From assembly GCF_013373865.1 (NCBI RefSeq), contig NC_050473.1, positions 16,779,597-16,843,596 of the forward strand: a stretch of 64,000 nt of DNA, in the 5' to 3' direction. The notes under the pieces are model-generated. The model had not been told where the DNA came from, ran no database searches, and saw nothing but the letters and a program-made list of their open reading frames with translations. The stretch comes from Monomorium pharaonis (lineage: Eukaryota > Arthropoda > Insecta > Hymenoptera > Formicidae). This document shows positions 1-64,000 of the stretch, piece by piece. Position numbers and translations under genes: made by a program. Position 1 is the stretch's first letter. Each line of letters begins with the position of its first letter.

Positions 1-1
1 G

Positions 2-352
2 TTCGGCTGGATGATCGCCGATTCGATCTGCTCTATGCTCATAGCAGTATTGATAGTGTTAAGTGTAGTCTCATTGATAAAGGATTCGTGGGAAGTGCTC
101 ATGCAGAGACAACCAGTAGCACTGGATTACATTTTGCCACAGTGTTACAAGAAAGTGACGCAGATACCTGGCGTCTACAGCATGCAAGAGCCGCACTTCT
201 GGACCCTGTGCTCAGATGTGTACGTTGGATGTCTGAAATTAGAGGTAGCTCGAGAAGTGGATCCAAAGTCGGTCGTGGCGACAACGCACAAAATTTTCCA
301 GGCAGCGGGCATCAAACAGCTTACCGTCCAGCTTGATTATGCTCCCATGTGA
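2..352 (+). CDS. ZnT7: Zinc transporter ZnT7 (SLC30A7-like), last coding exon, 5' truncated by the window
   Basis: Proton-coupled zinc exporter of the cation diffusion facilitator family; ZnT7 members load zinc into the early secretory pathway (Golgi). The frame is open from base 2 and reads FGWMIADSICS, the end of the last transmembrane region, then a hydrophobic stretch (LIAVLIVLSVVSLI) and the cytosolic C-terminal domain. The segments LPQCYKKV, GVYSMQEPHFWTLCSDVYVG and THKIFQAAG are the family signature around the C-terminal domain, and the protein ends LTVQLDYAPM with TGA at 350-352. This matches what I know of vertebrate ZnT7 C-termini closely. The Met codon at 11 is internal, not a start; the N-terminal two thirds lie left of the window. 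The gene converges with the long minus-strand NLR gene whose stop is at 5886. Identification from memory of the family; high confidence. Confidence 0.93.
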   Translation, partial: FGWMIADSICSMLIAVLIVLSVVSLIKDSWEVLMQRQPVALDYILPQCYKKVTQIPGVYSMQEPHFWTLCSDVYVGCLKLEVAREVDPKSVVATTHKIFQAAGIKQLTVQLDYAPM

Positions 353-482
353 TCCACGAAAGGCGTCGCGGAGTGTTCTCGTTACGAGTGTAACGGAAGT
401 GTGTCTGTCTGCAGGCTCTGAAATCCAGCGACAGTGTCGCAGACTGTTTTCGTCGAAAATGTAAGCGACGAGAAAATTAAGA

Positions 483-587
483 GAAGCGTAGATTTGAACT
501 CGAGATCCCTGGTTCCATAGACTAGCTCTCTTACCACTATGCCACACTGCTCCCAGGGATCCCGAGTTCAAATCTATCTAATGCTTC
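483..587 (-). repeat. tRNA-like foldback (SINE or tRNA-pseudogene relic)
   Basis: On the minus strand TGGCATAGTGG (A-box-like) is followed by GAGTTCAAATC (B-box-like), the internal promoter layout of a tRNA or tRNA-derived SINE. The T-stem does not pair properly, so it is not a functional tRNA. The B-box half is present twice in opposite orientation: 483-512 and 552-587 are near-perfect inverted copies around a 39-base loop holding the A box. The result is a foldback rather than a simple SINE. Confidence 0.55.
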
Positions 588-1074
588 TTTAAATTTTTCC
601 GATGTTTACAAAAAAGCCTATGATTGTGCGCATAGGAATGGTAATCACCTTGGACTACAAATCGTTTGAGGATCGTGTATGCCTTAGGAGAGAACTGCTG
701 ACGGGATGATAGAAAAACACAATTTCTAAAAGTTTCTAATCGAATCAAATTATTAACTTAAAACACATTTCTGAAGTATGTATGGTAAAAAAAAATTTCT
801 CTTAATATTAGATACTAAGAACAACGGTCAGTTACATTCTCTTCTCTGGAACAAGTGTTTTTCACTGTTTGTTCATCTTTTTATAAATACTTTATCGGAG
901 CAAAGCATCATCTTTGTACTTGACTTGTAATTACTGGTTATTACAAGTAAGCATTTCAGAGCCAGATTTAATTTAATTATATCGTAATATGAGAGTAGCA
1001 TTACTTAGATTTTTTATTTTTGCAATGATGCCTTGCGCCGCAATGTAAATATTTAGAAGAGAACAAATCTTTAT

Positions 1075-1160
1075 ATACGCGATGTGAGCTCGAACTCGCG
1101 ACTTGTCACTTATGAGTTCGTTGTTCTCATACGGAGTTATATCGTATCTCGCCTTGCGTC
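1075..1160 (-). repeat. tRNA-Met-like relic
   Basis: On the minus strand the segment CTCATAAGTGACAAGTCGCG followed by AGTTCGAGCTCAC resembles the anticodon (CAT) and T-arm half of an elongator tRNA-Met. The 5' half (D-arm, A box) is badly degraded and the T-loop/stem border is altered (CT where TC is usual). I read it as a tRNA-derived SINE or pseudogene fragment, not an active tRNA. Confidence 0.35.
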
Positions 1161-1705
1161 ACAATGATGTGCGTTTGTAAGAATATTTTTTAACATGACT
1201 TCCGAGAGCAAAAGAATGCGGAATCTTATATAATTTGAATAACTGATCGAGACAATTATCATTTTTAGAAAATTAAATTATTGTTAGTTTGAAATGTGGA
1301 ATCCAAATGTTTAAGAATAACGCAAGCGGCCATAACAATCTGGTGACAGCTGTAGAGAGCTAGTTATGTCTGTACATCTTTGCATGAAATAAAGAAAGTA
1401 ACCTACAGTAAACATGAAAATATTTCATGAAAATATATTTACCATTTTTTATACAGTGATCTAAGAAAAGGTTGTTATTTGTATTTTTCCGTCCATGCTA
1501 AGTATTACCTTCCTTGTTACTCTGTAATACTTTGAACTCAGAAACATAACTTAGCATGAGTGGAACATTTGTTGAGTAACCGTACCAGTTATGTATGCAC
1601 AATCTGTTGGATGAATTTGTGTAATATTATTTGTATATAATTTATAATTATGTTATCGGGCTGATGCCGATTGTAGCTAAATAAACGAAATATTACAAGT
1701 TAATG

Positions 1706-4700
1706 ACGTGAAAAATTAGAACCTGTAAAAAAGCGTCAGAATCCAAGGGATCCGGATAAGACGATTTTAGATTTTTTGGGGGAAAATATTTTCTCGATTT
1801 ATTTGTAGAACACTTTTCTAAACGTAACGGGAACTTTTTGGATCCTTACTGTAAAATGTAAATGATCGAAAAATTATTGAATGCGATATTTATCTTTGAT
1901 TTTTAGCTTCGTGATTAGATATTAAGCAGTTAAACACAGATTTAAATAATGATTTCATCGGATTTCTACGAGAAAATCGATAGCAATGATTTTTACATTT
2001 CACACGTGTATTAATATATACATATTTTAATATATATTTTTAAATTTATATATAGTTATTTTTTATAATGTTATAAGTCGAATTTAATGCTACGTTACTA
2101 CAAGAATTCTGGAAAGGAAATAAAATAACCAAAGATGCTAGAAAAGAGATAAACATAGGCTTCCTATGTAATCTCTATGTACTTTCTTTCTACAGCGCGT
2201 GCCGGTTTGTCTATCGCGATGCTCAGTTCATTCTTTATGTCAATGGTTGTAACTTACGAAAAGAAATTATGTTACGCGAATTTTGTTACATTTTTCTAAT
2301 AACTTTATTATATAGTATAAATTTATTAATGCACGATATTTGCGTGTGATTATTAAAAAAAGTAAAGTAATAAAAATACCTACTTGCAATAGGCTTTCCG
2401 TCTTTTAACAATTTGCCGCTTGCGTATGTTTGTTCAATTAACAATCGTTATCGCGTAAGCTAATTTTGTTGTTAATTTGAGATACTGAATGTATTTACTG
2501 AAGGTCATTTAATTTATTAATAATTAATGACCTATTATTAGTCACTTGACAATCGCCTAAGTCTTCTTCATTTTCGCAAAGTCATAAATATTTTTAATTT
2601 TTACATATTGCATTGTTCAGTAAATATTCCTTTTTATTTTAATAATGATACTAATAATATGAAATGTCATTCCAATTACTCTCAATGCTGCAAGAATTCT
2701 TCCTGCAAGCTCGTTTATCAAATGCTCGAGTTGGTATTACGAAAACGTTTTTCAAACACATATTACATTTATTTGGAGAGGATATGTGTACACATATAAA
2801 TACATAAATATTTATAATAAAATTACTCAAGTTGATTCCACATGTGGATACGTTGGGCGCTTATCCTCGCATGTCATCGCGAATATATCGCTCGGCCAGC
2901 TCGGCGTTTTGTATATATATATATATATATATTTATGCGGATGTTCCTCTATGTGTGCATATGTATGTAGTATCAGTTTCAGTCTTGCCGAGTGTTGGAT
3001 CTCTCATAAAATGGGCTCGCAAATGTTTAACAGACCGCGCGGTGGTCACCATCGTGCCACGCGGTATAATCGAAGAGATTCTTATGTACATAGCAAACTA
3101 TCAAAAATGACAAAATTCGTCGTACACACGCTCGAGCGGGAGCATTTACGTATCTAGTTGGACAATAAAGAATTACGTGGGATAGTACTGTATTTTTCGA
3201 AAAATGAGCCGTAAAGAGAAAAATCTTTGATAAGATCACTTTCTTCTCCATGCGCCAGTCAAAAATCCAAGATCAAATAGAGTGATCTTTAATTATACAC
3301 ATTGATATTTTGGGAGATAAATTTATTTCAGAACAAATATTGATATATGTAATTATTGTTAAATATTTTAAAAAATATAAAATAATTGTGTGTAATGCGC
3401 GTATGCATATATTTATAAAATTTGAAATATCCAATAATTTTATATACGTTTCACACATAATTTTGTTAACTTTGACTCTACAGATTCACTTTTTGATCCA
3501 CTGACATAAGAATTATTTTGTATGTTACAATAAATAAAAATAAAATTTTCTTTTAATATTTAAGTTTTAATTATTTTTAAGTAAAACGCCAAGATAAGTT
3601 TTGAATTATAAATAATTCTTAAAAAAAATTTTTTTTTCTCAGAATTCTTGAGAATTGATTTATAAGGGGTTCAATATTAAAGATTAAAAAAATGAAATTC
3701 TTTTTTTAAAATAACTTTAATATTAACCTTTCTTTATTATTTAAATAAAAAAAACTAACATTTCAATAAAATTATATAATTTTCAAAAAAATAAGGATCT
3801 AAAAATATTTTTCTGCATATCTATTAACATGTAGATGTACTTAAATATTTATATTTTACGTTATAAGGTGTTTTTTTTAATACTATATATAAATTTATAA
3901 TAAATTATCATGGATTTTTGACCGGCGCTCTGTATAAGATAAAACAAAGATCAGCAAACACTTCCCCCTCGCAGATCACTCCCTTTGTCATTAGTGGTTC
4001 CAATTGAATGGCAGTTATCGTTGGCGCATTGGTATCGATCACGATTGATCGCGATTACGCTGCGTAACATTGTTTCATTTAAAATGCAATATATTGTATT
4101 TTTTTGTCGTGCGATCATAGGAATAATGATCTTTTCTAAAACATTTGTGCGACACCGTTAACGATACCAGACGCTCCCGCAGCTCGTATTTAGCGTTAAA
4201 CACAATCGATTCATTATGACGTATGAGGCAATTTTTTTTTCTTTTTTTATTAGGCGGAGATCTCGAAGCGTCGTGTTTAACGCTAAATGTGACATGCGAA
4301 AAGCGCGGATGTTCAAGTATTTGGCAGTCATCTTAATTGCAATAATTAATTACTTTATACAACAATAGCCTGCCTATTATGCGTCTTCTATCGCAAAAAT
4401 TACGAGTATTCGAGACTTTCTTTTCTCTCACGCCTTCGCGGAAACGCATGTACACGTGTACATGTGTGTATTTTTCGTGTGCCTACCGTTTAAAATTTAC
4501 TCTATAAAATTTCTCCAAATCTCCAACAACGCGTATCACCCCTTCGGTAAAATCACCGGCATTTCGGTCCGCATCTCGCCGCGAATTACGGTCGATTGTA
4601 ACATTTAATAATATCGTGACGATCGTGATGTGATCTATATCGCTAATAATATATTACTCTGAATCATATCTTACATCTCCTTCTAATAACAACGAACGGT

Positions 4701-5885
4701 ATTTATGTAATCGCAACAGCCTCTTTTATCTTTCATTTAAATACCCCCTTTTCTCGCGCGATAAATATTTTTATCTTCCGTCTCTCTCGAAAAATGTAAG
4801 AACATTCCTCCATACGACACCGAATACTTCCACCTTCGTTTATCCAACGGAATTGATTAGCTATAACTATTATATAGATAAAACAATAGCATAAAGGCGA
4901 TTTTACTTTTGTTATTAAAATAAGAGTAAAATTTCGAGATTATTATATATGAACAAAGATAATTCCATTATTATTGCGCCTATAAAAGTAAAAAAATTAT
5001 AAAAGATAGAGAATATACATGAAACATACGAAAAATAAGACAAATTATATATTATAAATAAATCCAAGTGTCAAAGATTATTAATATTCGCCGGCTAACG
5101 GTAACGTTCGCAAGCGAGAATTTTACAGATAAACTTTTAAACAGATGCTTTTGCTTCGGCATCATTTTTATTCATGCGACGCGATTCCGATGAAAAATGA
5201 CACCAAAAATCTTGCTGAAGCAACGAAAATGATTTCCTATATCATATTAATTGCTCGCTTGCGCTCTTTTTTTAGTTAGTCTTGTTAGTCTTTTGTAGCG
5301 TTGAACGAAAGCGTAGCACACCTCTCCATTGCCTTTGAATCTCTCATTCTCGAGATCTAATATAAATCGCTATAATCTACAATCTATATTGTAGGTGAGC
5401 GCACGCCTGACGCGCAGAAAATGAAATCACAGTAAGACGAAAATCCGTAAAAGTCAACCCGCATTTCCCTTTTTTATTTTCTCTCTTCAGCCTTCTCTTC
5501 ATTCTATACGCGCCTTACGCGTGGCCGAAGTCGACGTCAATGCTCACTCAATATATACTCTCTCTCTTTGATATCCGTCGTTCCTAGAAAATCTACATTA
5601 TATCTCCGTCTTATCTAATCCCTTTTCCGATTCTCCGGGTATCTTTTTCGCATCACTTCTCCAGAACGATCTGTTGACTTAATCCCTTTTCTCTCTCCTG
5701 CTACTCTTTTTCCCTTCAATCTCGCGGAACTCTCCTAGTTTCACAGTAGCATCCGTGAAGAGATCAATCGATTTCTCGACTCTCAACTCTCGAATTTGTT
5801 CGATCGACTCTCTCCGTTCACCTTTACCTCGCGGTAAACTGTGTGCCAGGATAACTTCCTCCAAATTAGGTCGCCCGCGACCCCT
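1706..5885. other. Intergenic region between the convergent ZnT7 and NLR genes, including the NLR 3' UTR
   Basis: Mostly AT-rich sequence without a credible reading frame. It holds an (AT)n tract at 2911-2932 and a short 16-base inverted-repeat element at 4188-4288. On the minus strand AATAAA (plus TTTATT) occurs at 5473-5478 and 5167-5172; these are the first candidate poly(A) signals below the NLR stop codon at 5886, so the NLR 3' UTR probably ends between about 5100 and 5450. Confidence 0.45.
4188..4288. repeat. Short inverted-repeat element (16-base arms)
   Basis: ATTTAGCGTTAAACAC at 4188-4203 recurs as its exact reverse complement at 4273-4288, with about 69 bases between. Pairing does not extend beyond the arms. 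It could be a small MITE or a chance hairpin; no target-site duplication is evident. Confidence 0.4.
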
Positions 5886-59853
<53,968 letters not shown>

Positions 59854-61904
59854 CTGAAAATCAAAATTCGTTTCGCGTGAACGAGTTGTAATATTTAAAC
59901 CAGGAAGAATAGAATTATACTATAAAAACATTTTCCCAATAAAATTTCTACGAAAAAGAAATAATGATGCTCTCATCGAGATTATTATCATCAAAAACAT
60001 TTGTTATCCAAAGTTACCAGCAAAAATAAATTGGAACATTTCACGCAGCAGAAGAAAACGGATACGCCATGTTAGTATCTCGCTTTAATTTAAATTTCAC
60101 GTAACAAAACGCACAACAGCAAAAATGTATTATTATGCAGCGTTCCTGTAACAGCGAAACAAAAAAAAAATGCCCGGAATTAACATGTAAACTAAAGGAA
60201 AACTCGTCGTCCACGTAACCGTCTAGCCGACGGAAGGCGAGAGAGTAAAAAGGGGCGAATGCGATGAGTTACAATTTATTTTCTCGTGTAGCGAGAAATC
60301 TTTCGGTCAACGTGGGAATCGGCGGCACGGGAATAAGGGAAAAAAGTCCAGTCACTTCGTGACCAGTTTCTCGGACTTCTCGGTTTCCTGATCTCGGTCT
60401 CCGGTCAGCCAATTAGAACCTAAAACCTTTTCCCTCAAACCATTAATCCTCTTCGATGAATCAGCCGTCGTTTCGGGGCGCACTTCGGAACACTTCGAAC
60501 ATTTTATTGCCTGTTACACGTGAGGCTGGCGTTCGACTATACCCTACAATCTTGTATCCGACAATATTATGGCGAAATGTTTTTCCACGAGAATCGATAT
60601 CTTTCTCGAACGTTATACTCTGTGTTTACGAAGTTGCGAACTTTTCAAGCTCTCGACGAATTTCGACGTTCTATATTAGTCTCGAGACTAAAGTTCTTTC
60701 CAAAACAAGATCACATTCAACTGGAGACCACTCATTGACACAAGAAATAAGTTGGCATTGCGTTCCGTTTACGTGTTTATCGGCGAAAGAAACAATGAAA
60801 AGTTGTATTTTTATATCGAAGAGTAAGCTACATATAAGTTTATATTTGTTTTCCCATTTTGCTTTTCGATCGTGATAAAATAATATTTAAATATATAATG
60901 TTTACCAATACATATTTGATGATACATGATGATGTGTTATTTATTTTCCTTACGTTTTCATTAATTTAATATGGAGTTTGCCGTATAGGCAAACCGGGAC
61001 ATATGCTGATTTATCCTGCTATAAGTACAATACAGAATATTCATACACAGTAATCGTCCCCGGTTATAAAAATCTAGACAAAAGTTCTCTCTATCATACT
61101 AGTACAGTTTATACAAAATTACGGGGTTATTTAAAATGTCGAAAGCTACAAACATCGCGAAAACCGTGCCAACGAGCTCCGGTGCTTCCTAAACGTTTCA
61201 TTGTTACATCGGTACATATTTTCACATTATTATATTTGCGCATACTCATTTCTCTGTAACCTTATTATGAAAAGCTCCCGGTGGCCCCACGATGCTCGTG
61301 AAATATCAACGCTTCCCTGACACGTTTCGCAAACAACGAATATCGCGCGGAGTAACGCTATCTGTCCACTTGTCACCAATCTGGGGCAATCCCTGACAGT
61401 ATGCGGCGGTATATTCGCGTTACGTTCGAGCGGGAAGCAAAAGTATCGCGCGGCAGTTACAGTATTATGCAAACGATTAGCGAACGCGGCCGATTAAACC
61501 CCGGGTTTGTATCGCGCCGCGCGGCGCCGAGGGCAACGCCGTTAACCGGGAAAGCGGGAGGGGGGGGGGTGGAAGGGCGGTTATTAGGACGCCGCGGCCG
61601 TGCCGTCGACGTTGGTGATGGTGAACGATCGGCGATCGATGTCGGCGAGCGGCATCTCTCGATTCCCCGTAATCGATAACCGTAATCCGTATAGTGTACG
61701 CGGGGAACACGCGGCGTTTGCCGGTCATTCGCACTGTTAGCAATAATCGATCCGGTCGCGCGCACGGCGTACACAATCTGGTCTGTCTGACCGGCGGATA
61801 ACAGCGTGGCCCATTATACACCGTGCGATTGCAGCATCCGGTTAGTGGGATACTGCGAATAAAAAAAAAAAAAAGAAAAAAAAAAGCGCGCGATACAAGC
61901 TCAC
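59854..61904 (-). other. Sequence upstream of the NACHT exon (intron if the candidate first exon is real)
   Basis: No supported coding exon. A donor-like AAAAC|GTAAGG near 60951 follows a short open frame (YVPVCLYGKLHIKLMK) on the minus strand, but its phase does not fit the NACHT exon. G-rich run at 61559-61570 and A-rich run at 61861-61885. Confidence 0.5.
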
Positions 61905-62000
61905 GAGTCCGCTCATCGTGGATGATGTGTCTCCCGAGCGATTTTCAACCGACGTAATATGTATATTTGATGTAACTTTTATTACAAAGCGCCTCTGCAT
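61905..62000 (-). CDS. Candidate first exon of the NLR gene (32 codons)
   Basis: On the minus strand ATG at 62000-61998 sits right after an in-frame TAG and opens 32 codons that end GGACTC|GTGAGC, phase 0, which matches the phase-0 acceptor of the NACHT exon at 59853. The peptide (MQRRFVIKVTSNIHITSVEN, then Ser/Thr-rich RSGDTSSTMSGL) would place the start about 48 residues before the P-loop, giving an NLR with no N-terminal effector domain. The evidence is only phase, a donor-like site and a start codon; the true 5' exons may lie beyond the window. Confidence 0.25.
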
Positions 62001-64000
62001 CTATGTATCGCGCACCTGCATCTGTACGCCGAACGTATACGTGAACGTGTGCGCGCGTGCAGGATATCCAAACATTACACCCGGCTCACCCATTCCGATC
62101 CCTTAATTAATTTGAATACTTTTACTCGACGAAGATTTGATCGACGTTTAATTAATTTAAACAATGTAATTTAATTTAGTTCCCTTGCCTTCTTCAATTT
62201 TAAATATCATTAACGTTTCGTAAAATATAAAAGACCCGAGATACGTACAGAGGAATTGCGATGTTGTATAATAAATTAACATATTATCGAGCCTTTAATA
62301 CTTCTTGTTAAGAAACACAAATTGGACCTCCGTTCAAACTGACGTTCGATTGAAATTAATTGATTCGTGCGCTAACCGGTGGGTATTAGCGAAACGTCGA
62401 TAGCATGACGCACGTTTTTGACGAGATAATGCAGCAACGCGGAGGCGGAGGATCGTAAGCTCGTTACCGGATAATCCGCCGTAGAATAATTCCTGCGTCA
62501 CGCGGGATCTACCTATCAATCCTTTCGGTAGGGCCACATTTGTTCCGGCCGCTTCCAGCCGCAACCAATCTAGAATGCCGAGAACGGCGAGGAACTGGAG
62601 GAGGAGGAGGATGAGGAGAGGCGAGAAGAATATCCCGCGAGAACGATGGACGCGCGGAGCGCGTCGAAAACGGTCGCACGTCGCAAGGATACAGAGCGAT
62701 AAATCCTTCGTTTCCGGGGAGATTAGAAAGTCTACGCGCCCGTAAATATCCTTCGATAAATCGCGGCGGGAAGGCGCGTTGAAAGCACAGACGACATTCG
62801 TTATTTTATTACGTGAGGGGAGGGGAGGAAAGGGGTAAAAGTGGATTATTCAAATACGATTTGACGAAATAGTCAATTTCCCGAAGCAGTAATGGAAAAG
62901 CAATTTTTGATGGGCACGATAGAAACCGTATATTCCTCGAATTTTCATATAAACTCGACCGCTTTCGTTTCCTCGACAGCAATTTTTTTTAAAAGAAGGG
63001 GAAACGAAATTAAATTGCACTGCAATACGTGTACATAGTTCCCGTAGTATCTAATTAATCGATAAACATTGATAAAAAAAGTTTGCATAAAATATTGGTT
63101 TGATATATTAGAGTTTGAACAGTATTAACGACATGTTTATTTGAATCAGGTAATCTTTTCCCTCAGTGTATATTTAATATTAGGTAAATGCAAAAGTATT
63201 GGCCTCTTCTGAAGAGATGTTGCTCTTGTTACTGTGTTAAATGTGTCAGCGCTGACAGACACTACAGAAAATTATATATTGTTGGAAAGGTAATGTCAAG
63301 AACTATAAGAAAAAAGTTAGCGCTTTTAAAAGTTAATTACATTAAAATGCCAATTACTACTTTGTATTAGCAAAAAAAAAATATTAATATGGAGATACAA
63401 TGTACGAATTGTGAAAAATAACAGAAATAGTTGTAAAAAAGTATCGAAACTTTTTCAAACGCACCGCTAATGTTTTTTTTTTTACAGTACCTGCTATTCT
63501 TGTTTCTGTCCCAAACTCGTTATTATAATAGCACACAAATATTTTTTTTAAACTTGTTTTTGCTGACACAAAACAGCACTATAAATAATTCAAATAGCAT
63601 CCAGTTCTCTTTTCACCGAAAACTTTTGACGTCACTTCTCCAAAACGTAATTCGCACACTGTAATAAGAGCCGTAATAAGCAACGTTAAAAAGAGCCAAG
63701 ACTTTTACATTGACCCAATATACGTAATACCGTATGTTAAATTATTGCGTAATTATTATATGTTCGTTAATTATCACGACACGCAATGATAAATATTTAT
63801 ATTAATGCGACATACGTCAGTACCAATTATCGTTCTCTGCAGGCGATCCAATTAGAGTCGGATACGAGAAATTTCGACTATGCACGTTGAAAATACGAAG
63901 CGGCGCTTTCACAAATCTCGGCTCGAAAAGGATCGAAACGCCGCGCGTCTGATATTCATAGCGCGAGAGATATCGCGCTTCATCCCGCCGCGGAAAATTT
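62001..64000. other. Right-edge region, no supported gene
   Basis: A CpG-rich block (about 62340-62780) contains a splice-like segment on the minus strand (62513-62594, see findings). The rest is AT-rich. Around 63185 the phrase GCAAAAGTATTGGCC is reminiscent of Tc1/mariner ends, but no inverted partner was found. If the NLR has an N-terminal domain, its exons probably lie here or beyond. Confidence 0.5.

Larger units (their letters stand above)
353..1705 (+). other. Probable 3' UTR of the ZnT7 gene, with candidate poly(A) signals
   Basis: There is no coding potential after the TGA at 350-352. Canonical AATAAA hexamers on the plus strand occur at 1388-1393 and 1680-1685; either could end the transcript, and which one is used cannot be told from sequence. 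The stretch also contains two tRNA-like relics (annotated separately), which would be part of the UTR if the transcript runs to the second signal. Confidence 0.5.

Noticed and set aside
60885..61019. Short minus-strand frame containing YVPVCLYGKL before a GTAAGG site
   Set aside because: It recalls pre-NACHT sequence, but its exit phase creates a stop when joined to the NACHT exon, and the segment is too short to support.
63180..63370. GCAAAAGTATTGG phrase and a 60-codon frame suggesting a Tc1/mariner remnant
   Set aside because: No inverted partner, no transposase motif and no target-site duplication found.

Overview
The window reads as one animal nuclear locus, most likely from an insect and possibly an ant or other hymenopteran. 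The support is intron-rich genes with GT-AG boundaries, AT-rich introns mixed with CpG-rich patches, many (GA)n and (AT)n microsatellites, and a recognisable metazoan zinc transporter. The species assignment is inference; I see no bacterial operons, phage genes, rRNA or CRISPR array.

At the left edge (2-352, plus strand) lies the last coding exon of a ZnT7/SLC30A7-type zinc transporter, followed by its 3' UTR and about 4 kb of intergenic DNA with two tRNA-like relics and a small inverted-repeat element. Nearly everything else is one very long gene on the minus strand. I rebuilt it exon by exon from reading frame, splice-site phase and protein motifs: 59853-59245, 58760-57847, 51345-51056, 42722-42368, 29958-29646, 9409-9200 and 6524-5886. 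These seven exons join in frame into 1109 codons ending in a stop. The protein is an NLR/STAND-type protein: a NACHT ATPase domain, a winged-helix region carrying the conserved histidine motif, then a long leucine-rich repeat (LRR) region and a basic tail. It converges tail to tail with the zinc transporter.

Three points about this gene stand out. The Walker A lysine is an arginine and the usual sensor-1 arginine is a serine, while Walker B looks intact. One exon (42368-42722) puts about 100 Ser/Gly/Pro-rich residues inside the LRR region. That exon is bounded by tandem splice acceptors, so it could be skipped in frame by a 2-base acceptor shift. The N-terminus is unresolved: a phase-compatible 32-codon start exon at 61905-62000 is only a candidate, and the true first exons may lie beyond 64000. 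A possible extra 48-codon exon at 26918-27061 fits in phase but has a poor acceptor context.

The introns (484 bases to about 20 kb) hold simple repeats, two copies of a dispersed repeat with an internal minisatellite (9709-10656 and 17092-17724), a 116-base near-perfect palindrome without spacer (18417-18532), a 79-base tandem repeat (about 32345-32575), a foldback (34376-34540) and a miniature inverted-repeat element (52809-53076). I found no convincing nested gene in the introns.
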